This document shows, in pieces, positions 31,524-41,292 of a DNA stretch of 64,000 bases. Numbering within the stretch: the first letter of the stretch is position 1; each line of letters begins with the position of its first letter. Source of the stretch: Amorphophallus konjac (taxonomy: Eukaryota; Streptophyta; Magnoliopsida; Alismatales; Araceae); the NCBI GenBank assembly GCA_022559845.1, contig CM040128.1:74649247-74713246 (forward strand), in the 5' to 3' direction. A model generated the notes under the pieces. It saw only the letters and a program-made list of their open reading frames with translations, did no database searches and was not told the origin of the DNA. The position numbers and the translations under genes were made by a program.

Positions 31524-32225
31524 AAGGTCAGTGCAACTGCTGAAGTTGATGCACATGCTGAAGAGAGAAGCGTCGACAAATACTACTAAAAGTGTCAACA
31601 CCAACCACAGTAGTGTCGACACCACAACCATTTCTCAGCCAACTAAGGTCAGTGCACAGCACTGCTCACATGCATGCAAGGTCGGTGCATCTTCTGGCAA
31701 CATCAGGTCGGTGCACATTTCTCTCATGCCTTATAATGTCTACACGCATGCAACAAACCAAGTCCGTACACATCTGCAAGTAAGGTCGGTGTAACGGTGC
31801 ACAGCTGAACTAAGGTCAGTGCATGTCCTGCCTCAGTGCAAGACCAGGTCGATGCAAGTCCTGCCTTCAACACAAGACCAGGTCGGTGCAGGTTTTCTCA
31901 GCAAGGTCAGTGTCAGTGTGTGCATTGGGTCGGTGCTAGCTCGATCAAGGTCGTGCAAGCTCTGGCTAGCAGATAGCTAGGTCTGTGCACATTCTCTATG
32001 TGATAAATCAAGGTTGGTGCACATTCTTTCTTCAACACTAGAAGGTCCGTGCACATATGAAGATAAAGTCTAAGCACGTTGATGAAGGTCTTTGCAATGT
32101 TTCCTTCATACATCAAGTATGTGCATGTTTACCTTCTGGCAAGACAAGGTCTGTGCAAGCTGCATTTCAAGGACCAAGCATCAAGGTCTGTGCATACTCT
32201 AGTCAAAGTCGGTGCACGCAGCTCT
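31524..32225 (+). repeat. Dispersed AAGGTCNGTGCA motif array
   Basis: About 20 copies of AAGGTCRGTGCA or close variants lie 20-45 bp apart with unrelated spacers. The motif corresponds to the reverse complement of the TGTAYAGACTT motif repeated in the other SIRE LTR. Confidence 0.85.
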
Positions 32226-32893
32226 CAATCGCCCTCTATCCAAAGAAGGCCAAAGGAATGTGTCGACCTGTCTCTCTCAAGAGGTCGACTTGTGACCATT
32301 CCAGAGAACATTGTAAGGGCTGTCTCACTAAGTAGTGTTGACACTTTCCAAGCAGGAGGTCAACACATTTGTTCTTCTAGAAATCCTCAAGCCAATAAAC
32401 TGTCAGATCAGTGGGCCATCTAGAGAGAGAAAAAGGAACCGTAAATCATTAAAATTAAGGATTTTGGGGTCTGGACCACGTCCCGAGGTCTGACCCTTGA
32501 TCTACCATCCCATCACTCATTTGTCTACCTTTTGGAGATGGTTTTTGTCAGAAATCCAACTGGAAGAGCCACTTCTGTCTACCACGATGTAAGTCTTATC
32601 TGTCTGCCTGTCCAGACTGTCTGATACTGAGAATAGGACACTCGCAGTCTGTCACCTTCTTGCTGTCGACCAATGGGCTGTCCATCCAGCCATTGTACGC
32701 AGATGAGTACATTTGAGCAGAATGAGAAGACTACTTGTCAGAAGAGGATTTAATGTGAAGATCTGGAACTGACCAAAAGGAAATCCGCTCTACCTCTTTA
32801 CACAGTCTGCCACCGTCCCATCCTTGTACCTAAACAAAGTCAGCTCAAGCCAAATCTTGCAGAGCATCTTCTTCAAATTAAAGAAAGCACTTG

Positions 32894-32914
32894 GCGGGAA
32901 AACTTGGCGGGAAA
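32894..32914 (+). promoter_or_regulatory. Paired E2F-type sites GCGGGAAA
   Basis: GGCGGGAAAA occurs twice, 13 bp apart (GCGGGAAA at 32894-32901 and 32907-32914), 32 bp upstream of a TATA box. On the other strand it reads TTTCCCGC, the classic E2F site. Confidence 0.55.
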
Positions 32915-32945
32915 AGATTCCTCACCAAGTGACCGCGTGGCACGC

Positions 32946-32960
32946 TGTATATATGTATAA
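32946..32960 (+). promoter_or_regulatory. Candidate TATA box of SIRE LTR (+)
   Basis: TGTATATATGTATAA lies directly downstream of the E2F-type pair and upstream of a GC-richer leader. Confidence 0.55.
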
Positions 32961-33097
32961 TATCTAGCTTCCCATGAAGCTACTGCTGCAGCTGCTGTCG
33001 TCCACAAAGTGCCACGCCCTTGACTATTCTACGAAGAATATTCCTAAGTAGCGTGAGAGCAGCCCCATCACCTATTGGACTTAGTCCAGTGCTGTGA

Positions 33098-33123
33098 GAG
33101 AAGAAGAAGAAGAAGAAGAAGAG
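33098..33123 (+). repeat. (GAA)n microsatellite
   Basis: About eight AAG/GAA trinucleotides lie in the LTR leader. A matching CTT-rich tract lies at 60560-60640 in the inverted SIRE LTR. Confidence 0.9.
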
Positions 33124-34421
33124 AGAGCAGTATTGAGAGAGAAGAAAGATCTTGCAGTCTACTTGTGTTTGAAGAAAAGGATCCTTGGATCCAATCTTGT
33201 AGCTGCACTCACCAGTTCTGATGTCTTGATCCATTCGTTCAGTCGGTGTCTACATTGTCTCTATTGATTCTCCACTACACTTGCAGTATTCCGTTTCTAT
33301 TTGTTACGGTTCGTCTATCACCAATACATCTAGCTTCTCTGATCCCCTATTTAGGGACCGGGTTCCCTCTGTGGTTTCAGAGGAAGAGAGGATCTGTTCC
33401 TCTGGGTGATTGGCAAGCTGTTAGTCAGCGGTTCAAGCTATCAGTCAGCGGATAGCAAGCTGTGTTGCTCAGTCGTGTAAGCAAGATGTGTTGCTCAGCG
33501 GTTCAAGCTGTGTGTCAGCCGGAAAGCCTCACCTAGTTTGGTGAGGGGTGGACGTAGGTTGTGGGCTAACAACCGAACCACCTTAAAATCCTTATGTTAT
33601 GGGTGGTATACCTTGTGAGCCTGTTCCATATCCTCTATCCCTACTTCATAGGTTCATGTGCTACTTACGCTGTTTATTTTCTCTGCACACTCAAGCGTTC
33701 AGCCTGCACAACAGTCTCATCTCGATCCTCCTGCTATCGTAGCTAACGTGGATCCTCTCAGGTGTCTGCAGCACTCTTGCTTACAGACACTTTGAAGCAT
33801 CTCCCAAGCAGAGGAAGTTATCCCGGTGTGTGAGCAGCCTTCTCCCTTGTGTATCTAACTACATTTACGCCTTAGGTTGCCTGCTGTACCCTTGCAAACA
33901 GGGACCAAGGTGAAAGCTTTCCCAAGGAACTTCGTCTTGCTGAACACTCATTCTTCTTAGCTGATCATCATAGCTCTCCCACCTGAGATAATCATTTAGC
34001 TTAGCTTTTCTGTTTCAAGATCTCTAAGGTGTTTTGGATTACATCTCATTCGGATCTGTGTTGCTAGTGAAGGAGTGTCGACCTCTCTCTTGAGGAGTGT
34101 TGACCTGTCTGGATTGATCTGATAGAGGTGTTGACCTCACTCCTTGAAGAGCAGACTTCAGCTCACTTCATAGTTGGGTCTTGATAAAGGAGTGTTGACC
34201 TGCCCACTGGGAGTGTCAACCCGTCTGAATTGAGCATTAGAGTTTAACATCATTACTTGTTCCATTCATATCTATTCTGTTGTGCTGTATACTTAAGTAA
34301 TTCATTTACCTTATACGAGTGGTTTATGTTTTTATGAGTCAAGTTTTAAATAGGCCAAAGTTATTCATAGGATCTATTCAACCCCCCTTCTAGATCCGAT
34401 TGCACTCCGTGGGACCCAACA

Positions 34422-35530
34422 GCTTCTCCTTCAAGTCCCCTGCCCTCTCCAAGAAGCAGAACAATTTTTGGACCACGGAGTCAAGAGTTCCAGATTTTCT
34501 CCCGAAGGTACGCAAGGTCAGTTCCTCAGAAGTCTGGTCCGACATCCTTCCACTGTTCCTATCTTCGCGGTCAGCTCCGACCTCCGACGATGACCCCGTT
34601 AGTCTCCGTTCGAAGAAGACTTAACCACGATCGCAGTAGTTCTGGTCCCGCATCAATTGAACCCTGGGAGTGCTCATGGCGCCCTCATCTTCGTACAACA
34701 GCACTCTGGGAACAGGCAGAGCCATCGGTCCTGTTCCAGACCCTGCGCCAGCCACCGCCGACGTCAGGAAATTCCCCGAAAATTCAGACATCCTCCAGGG
34801 CCAACCCAGGAAGTTTTGGCACTAGTTTTGGCCTCATGTGAGCTCTACGGAGCACGTGGCAGCACCGTCATCGACTATCTATCTGGCTGTTTCAGAAGCT
34901 GGCAGAACCGGCGGAGTTCGGCAATTCGGCTCCTAACTTAGCTCCCCCCACCCCGCCTGGCCGGCTTAAAGTCCCTCCCTGTGGGATGTAGTATTTTCAT
35001 GTAATCCCACAGTCCCCCAACCCCTAGTCCATCCCTCCTGCGTGAGGAGTAGTGGTTGTTAATTAATTTTTCAGGTTGAAGCTTCTCTGATGCAGCGTGT
35101 GGGTAAGCCCACGCTTCCTCGCTCGCCCTCGTCTTCGACCGGAATCGTTGTCTTCACACCGATCAAGTGAGCCTCGGTTACCGCCTTACTATTCTTTCCT
35201 TTGCTGGTTTAGTATCGCCGCTAGTGTCGTCGGACGGTGAGTTGAGCACCCGATCCCGAATTGCTAACATTTGTGTGACTACCGCGGGTGAGTTGTGAGG
35301 GAGTCATTACAACCCACGCCCACAACGTGCTGGCCGCCCATTGGTTTGGGCAACCCAGACCCTTAGGGGTTCAATCTCAAGCTAACCAAACCCTAGAACA
35401 GCGAGGTCCCACTTCGGACCCTCTCTGCACACTCAAGCTCACCCGAGTGAGTCCGCCGTCAAAGTCGCATGCTTGCGGGTCATAGGTCCAAGGAGCATTG
35501 GCCTAGTGATTGCCACCCCCAATGTGGTGT
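34422..35530. other. Unassigned GC-rich stretch
   Basis: The stretch lies between the SIRE LTR end and the truncated Tat RNase H. It is richer in G and C than its surroundings. Short frames (34400-34624, 34590-34841) have no similarity I recognise. It could be an old LTR or LINE fragment, a gene fragment, or a relic of the insertion site. Confidence 0.4.
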
Positions 35531-36904
35531 CACATCACTTAGCTTCTTTGCGGCAAACACAAGCGCCATGCATGTCTTTTCAGTGGGGGAATATTTTTCT
35601 TCAGTCCTCTCTAGTCTTCTGCTGAGATAGTAGGGGGCTTGTTTTTTTCCTTCATCATTATTCTGGGCTAGCATTGTCCCAAATGAATACTCAGTAGCCG
35701 CCACGTATAGGATGAGAGGTCGGCCCTTCACTGGTGCTGCCAAGATCGGTGGAGCCTTCAGATATTCTTTCAACTTTTCAAACACTTGCTGACATTCTGC
35801 GTTCCATTGAAATGGTGCATTCTTTGTCATCAATTTTTGGAAGGGGTGACAACGACCCAACAAATTGGAAATGAATCACCGGATATAGGCCAGACGACCT
35901 TGCAGGGAGCATAGTTCAGTCAGGTTTCTGGGTGGAGGTAACCCTTGTATAGCTTTGATCTTTCCAGGGACTATCTCGATTCCTCTATATTTGATGACGA
36001 ACCCCAAGAATTTTCCACTGGACACCGCAAAGGCACACTTCATATGGTTCATTTTCAATTCATATTGCCTCAACCTCTGGAATATTACTCGGAGGTCTTG
36101 TAGATGATTTTCTTTCTTTTTTGTCTTAACAACCAGGTCATCTATGTAACATTCAACTTTATCATAGAGTAGCTCATCAAATATCTTGGTCATTGCTCTC
36201 TGATAAGTTGTAGTGGCATTTTTCAGTCTGAATGGCATCCGCTTATAGTAGAATATGCCCTTGAGGGTTCGGAAAGTAGTGTGGATCCGGTCCTGCTTCG
36301 TGATCCATATTTGATTGTTGCCAGAAGACCCATCTATGAATGACAAAACCTCATGTCCCGTGGTAGCATCAATCATGACCTCTATTATAGGCACCGGAAA
36401 GTCATCCTTCAGGCATGCTTTATTCAGGTCCTGAAAATCTACACAAATTCTGATTTGCCCATTTTTCTTTTTGGCAGGCACAATATTAGCCAACCAAGTG
36501 GTATACTGGTTTTCTTTAACAAAACTCACATCAATGAGCTTGTCAACTTCTTTACATATCTGTGTAATCAGCTTCGGTCTCATACGCCGGGACGACTGCT
36601 TCACAGGTTCGGCCCACGGGTCTATAGACAGAATGTGCTATGACACTGCAGGGCTTAGTCCCGACATTTCTTTGTAATTCCAGGCGAAGCAGTTCCGGAA
36701 TTCTTGTAGTAGCTATATATATAATTTGTGTTCTTGTGGGGAGAGCTGGGCGTTGAGGAATGTTGGCCTAGGATCATCCTTATTTCTCATATTTAATTCT
36801 AATAATTCATCAACGGTGGCCTGGCCGCCGTCTTCAATTTCTGGAGGTGCCGGCTGTAGGTCAATGAAGTCTTCATCATCATCTTTTGCCTCTATAACTT
36901 CCAT
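35530..36904 (-). pseudogene. pol: Tat/Ogre-like reverse transcriptase and RNase H, truncated
   Basis: Reading on -, an acidic linker (36904-36713, ATVDELLELN and DPRPTFLNAQLS) leads into the reverse transcriptase. The frame 36604-35876 has CVDFQDLNKA, the LSFIDGSSGNNQI region and the catalytic motif YIDDLVVKT, typical of the Tat/Ogre branch. RNase H starts at 35863 (FQWNAECQQVFEKLK, LILYVAATEYSFGTML) and breaks off near 35530, soon after FAAKKL. Several stops and frame changes separate the pieces. Integrase and the 3' LTR are missing, so the element is truncated at its 3' side. Confidence 0.9.
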
Positions 36905-37093
36905 ATTTACACTATATTGCCCCCGGCCCTCTGGGGGAGTCTTTGATTCGACTTGTTATAGAAGTGCACGCTACTCAGTTGACGAACAATCTGAGCTTCT
37001 AGTTTCGGTTATGAGGGTGGGGGGACTAAGCTCCGAATCTTTGGCAGGGGTAGCCTGCTCCTATTCAGATATAGCTTCCATAGGGGATATAAC

Positions 37094-37621
37094 CTAATTG
37101 CATTCATTGAGCATTTTTGCGATCAGTTCTGGTTGCATTGGTGGCATAACAGGCGATGAGCTACGACTGGAGCAGCTCCCTCCCTGCTCAGAAATTTCAG
37201 CTTCGCTGTTGCTGGCTGAATCAAATTTGGCCTGTAATGCCACTTCTTCAGGAAGGACCTCTTCCCAGCACCTGCACGCAATCGAGGCTTTTGACTCATA
37301 TAATGGCAATAATAGCTTGGAGGGTTGTCGAGATGACTCAGCACACTCATTTTCTACCAGGTATTCATCATAGTCTGCCCACGGTAGGCCTTCAGTTGGT
37401 GGGACAAAGGTAGAAATCACATCCACCTCGTAGCGCCCCCCATAGTAGTATTCTTCAAGAGTGAACCCTAACCCGGGGTTCGGAGAGATGCGCTTCAGCT
37501 CCTTATCTAGATTGGCAGGATACCAGAGCTTCTTGAAGGACTCCTTTTCTTCAAGGGTCTGAAAAGAAAGAATATGCATTTTCTTGAACAGATTGGTTAC
37601 TCTTCCCGCTGTGAACTCCAA
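37094..37621 (-). pseudogene. Tat/Ogre-like pol spacer between protease and RT
   Basis: A 175-residue open frame reads VTNLFKKMHILSFQTLEEKESFKKLWYP in its first part (quoted in pieces: VTNLFKKMHI, LEEKESFKKLW) and GLGFTLEEYYYGG after it, ending in an acidic Ser-rich stretch. This kind of linker lies between protease and reverse transcriptase in Tat/Ogre elements. It follows the protease frame, separated only by a stop at 37625, so it was probably one polyprotein. Confidence 0.65.
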
Positions 37622-37624
37622 GCC

Positions 37625-38426
37625 CTAAATCAGGACCATTGGATTATCCAGGTCTTCGAGAATATAGTAGTCTCCGTCTTGTTGTGCAGGATGCTCTCCC
37701 GCTTCATAAAATATGCTGGTGGGGCCTGCTAGATGAACCACCTCCAATGTTTTGTGAGCTTCGACTGTTGAACTATCAAGACTCGCTATTAGTTTAATAA
37801 TCCCGCGAGGGACCTCGGTATGTCCATAAATCTCATGAACCCTGGCTTCACTCCTCTTGGGGTAGACAACATGCGGTGCAGCTCTGCTAATATTACATGT
37901 GCTAGCAATGTGTGATACAGCTCGAGGGCTTGTATATCCAGGTGGCGGCGGTGGAAACCAGCCTTCACCTGAGGTTCCTTTTGTTATTTTAGCAGGAGCT
38001 TTCAGCTTGGTGGGCTTCTGAGGCTGCTCCATGTAGAGAGAAGCATCCAGCAGATGGCATTCAAATACTTCAAATGGGTGGAGGTCAGCAAATATCCTCT
38101 CCTCCTTCCCATCTTGACTGTACTTGATGCACTCGTGCAACGTAGGTGGCACCACCAGGTTTTCATGTAGCCATGGGCGGCTGAGCAGCGCCTTGTACGA
38201 GGTGCTCGAGTTGATAACATGAAATTGCACCCTTGTGGTGAAGTTGTCCATTGTGAGGGTGAACTCAACCACTCCTAGCAGAACTTCAAATTTTTGATTG
38301 AAGCCGGTGATACGCATATCCCCGACTTTAGTGAGGTGAACATCAAAGTAGTATTTTTGATAAGTCAGGTAAGGGAGTATGTTGGCAGCTGCATCGGGAT
38401 CTACCAGGATTATGTTTACTGACTGG
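37625..38426 (-). pseudogene. Tat/Ogre-like protease, 5'-interrupted
   Basis: The frame carries an aspartic-protease-like start (NIILVDPDAAANILPYLTY) where the usual catalytic D-x-G is changed to D-P-D. ALLSRPWLHENLVVPPTLHE follows, a diagnostic stretch of the Tat/Ogre branch. The frame is interrupted at its start by the Athila-like insertion at 38427; the missing N-terminal side continues at 56950 on the same strand. Confidence 0.85.
38422..38426. other. Target-site duplication of the Athila-like element, left copy
   Basis: ACTGG before the left LTR is repeated exactly at 56945-56949 after the right LTR. Confidence 0.95.
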
Positions 38427-40270
38427 TGATGCACACAAACACTCGTCGTTAAAAATGCCGTGCTACACACAATTTAGAAATTATTTACCGCACCCACTCA
38501 CTTAAAAGATTTGAAAATTCGAGTAAAATGGAGAGAACAGGTCGATCCCACGGGGAGGAAATGTTTCTTTTAAACAAGTTGAAAAAATTCTTATGTTTTG
38601 AAAATCGAGTTTTTGAGTGAGTCAAAACTATTGGAAAATAAATTACATGAACTTAAGACTAGAAATAAATCAAACTAAAGAATATGAGAGGGTTGAGAAT
38701 AGAGTTTGTAAGGAGATGGAAAGAGAAAATAAAGAACAATTGCACAAACTCAATTTTTATTGCTAATGAAGAGTACAACATCTATGAAAACGAAAAATAC
38801 AACTTGAATAATGCTAAGGGAAGAAAGGAAGAAAGGAGCAAAGATGAAGAATGGCGCCGCCAAATCGTCATGCCGAGCCTTGGAAGAGGTCGCCCCACCG
38901 TGGAGATAAATGAAACCTTTAGAGCACCGAAGGAGAAAATTCACCTTGGGGACGTCTAGATGAAAATGGAGGAGGGGAGAGATAGAAGATGAAGAAGGGA
39001 GTTTAAAAATAGTGAAAGAGAAATAATGAAAATATGGTGATATTAGAAATAAAATAACTTTAAAACCAAAGAGAATTAGAAGAAGTGGTAAAAAATGAAA
39101 GTTGAAGATCAAGAAGAGATTAAGAAAGTTGATGAAGAGTGAAAATGAAGAAAACATGAGTAAGAGGGTGAAAATAGAGGAAGAGTAAAAGTGGTCTGGT
39201 GGATGAACAGTAACAACACCAAAAATTGAACTGTGGAAAACTAAAAATAACTTAAAAACGAAGCCTAATTAGAGGAAGTAATATAATAAGAAAATCTAGA
39301 TTTACGGGCTAGGAAGAACTTTTATGAAGAACTCAGAGAGAAAAAAAAGTGGAATGGCTTCAAAATGGAGGAAGAACAGAGACTAGCATCTCGAATAAAT
39401 AGTAACATGCCAGAATAGCAAGTGTAAAAACAAGAAATAACTTAAAAATGAGAAAGAATTAGAGGAAGCGGTTGAAAGATAAAATGTCATGCATTTAAAA
39501 ACAAAGAACATTCATGAATAAAGCAAGAGGAGAAGAGGAACAGAAGGGGGATAAATTGGCGACCTAAGGTGAAGATGTGAGAGGGAGAGAAGAATGCCAA
39601 AGGAAAAAAACTTCCCTTTCTCCTCCTTGACATGAGCTATTTATAGGGAAAATTGGGTCAATGGAGGGTGGAGATTGTATCAAAAGGAGATAGATGGTTG
39701 GGATTTAGTGAGAAGATGATGCATGGGAGAAAGGAAAAGGAGGTGGGCACCCCCTCCTTGGGCTTTGGGCAACCCCCTTCCTAAGATTCATCATTTCTCC
39801 CCTTTATTTCAAACTTTGAATTCTATTTTCCCTCCAACCAAAATATGTGCTTCTTCTCCTCTATTTCAAACTTTGAATTTTTTTCCCTCTAACCAAAATA
39901 TTTTGAATTCTCTTTTCCCTCCAACCAAAATATGTACTTCTTTGTTTGACTTGGTCAAAGTGGTGATGACAGTTTTGCCCCCGGCTTCTCTTATAATTAC
40001 CTTCAGTGTCCTGCACACACATAATTACAATTTAATCCATCAAAATTATCACAATGTGCACAAATGCTCATGATTATGCAATGGAGAATAAATGCTCATG
40101 GCCCTCAACTTTTATTTATTAAATAATATCACCAAATTAATCAATTTACGTGAAAGACACAATTTATATGCAAAGTTGAGATTAACTATAAAATATGCAT
40201 AATTGCCTAGTTATATGCACATAAAATGATGTGTATGCATTGAATTATCATAGAAAATAGACACTTATCA
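38427..40270 (-). mobile_element. Athila-like 3' LTR
   Basis: On - it opens TGATAAGTGTC and ends GTGTGCATCA. It is preceded on - by the polypurine tract at 40271-40281. Direct repeats of TTTCCCTCCAACCAAAATATG-like units lie at 39812-39945. A TATA box (CTATAAATAG on -) lies at 39637-39646. Confidence 0.95.
39812..39945 (-). repeat. Three direct repeats in Athila-like LTR
   Basis: TTTGAATTC/T...CCTCCAACCAAAATATGTGCTTCTT occurs three times with small changes, and again in the other LTR (56485-56610). Confidence 0.8.
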
Positions 40271-40281
40271 CACCCCCCAAC
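40271..40281 (-). other. Polypurine tract of Athila-like element
   Basis: On - the sequence is GTTGGGGGGTG, directly before the TGATAAG start of the 3' LTR. Confidence 0.75.
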
Positions 40282-40610
40282 TTGAACATTGCTAGTCCCT
40301 TAGTAATGTAAACAAATAAAAATTAGGGACCAACAAGAGTTTAAAAGTTTCATATCTCAAGACAAGATCCGCCTTCATAGAATAAACTAAGGATTTGGAC
40401 TTTGGAATTATTAAGCATACTAGCCATAGATTAGAACACGATGCTCAAACTTTCTTAGAATACTCCCTAAGTCTCATAGCACTTGTGCTCGTGAAATCTA
40501 AATCCACAGTTCGGACAATTGCATCCTCCATATTGTCATTGTAGCTAGGTGTCTTTCAACTCTACCTCCCATATCAGAGTTTTGATCACAGTAGCCTTCA
40601 CTATTTTTTT

Positions 40611-40838
40611 AACACATGGTGCTGCACAATCCTTCACCATTTGACGTGAACCTCAACTCTTACCTTAGGAGAAGTAGGCCTAGTTACTAAGATCAGGGGT
40701 ATTTTTCATGGTTTTTTTTTTGAAACACATAGTGTTGCACAACCCTTCACCCTTTGACGTGAACCTTGACTCTTGCCTTAGGAGAAGCAAGCCCGGTTAC
40801 TAAGATCAGGGACATTTTCTATGATTTTTTTTCTCTTT
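40611..40838 (+). repeat. 113-bp tandem duplication
   Basis: Two copies run from AACACAT...TGCACAAYCCTTCACC to GTTACTAAGATCAGGG plus a T run, starting at 40611 and 40724. They lie in the 3' noncoding part of the Athila-like element. Confidence 0.9.
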
Positions 40839-41292
40839 TTTTTAGATCTAACTCTTTACTAGGGAGGGTAGAGTATCTGACATCATACCAACTCACAGAA
40901 GGCTTGTCCTTCCTATTTCATTAGTGTGCAAGTGATTTTTTTTTGATGCTCGGAGACCTTAGGAGATTCTAAATAGGTTCCCATGACTAGACACAACAAA
41001 TCATTCCATCATCCATCTCCACAGTCTTCTCCATTCTAGAGTCTCTTTTATGAAAGCATGAATCAAGAAAACTCAGTTATGGCTTTTAAAAAAAATAAAT
41101 AAATAAGGTAGCAGGTTGTATGAGATTTTTACAATGATTACCCTTACCCCCCAACTTGAATAGCATCGTCTCTGATGATATGAACAAAATATGAATAGAG
41201 CAATGCACATGAATGCTTGGGAAGGAAAGGTACAACCTGGGGTGAGCAGACGAGACTTACGCCAGACCTCTTCGCGATGCTACGACTGACTC

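Larger units (their letters stand above)
31246..34421 (+). mobile_element. SIRE-type 3' LTR, plus strand
   Basis: It opens TGTTGGACATATATG directly after GGGGGAGAA and closes GGGACCCAACA. The terminal part (GGATCTATTCAACCCCCCTTCTAGATCC) is matched in inverted orientation by the LTR at 59852-62621. A motif array lies at 31524-32225, E2F-type sites and a TATA box at 32894-32960, and a (GAA)n run at 33098-33123. Confidence 0.85.

Noticed and set aside
34400..34941. Overlapping 74-94 residue frames
   Set aside because: They are in different frames, span the SIRE LTR end and have no similarity I recognise; GC-rich DNA leaves frames open by chance.
38684..38959. 91-residue plus-strand frame in the Athila-like LTR
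   Set aside because: The LTR runs antisense, and the other LTR copy interrupts this frame.
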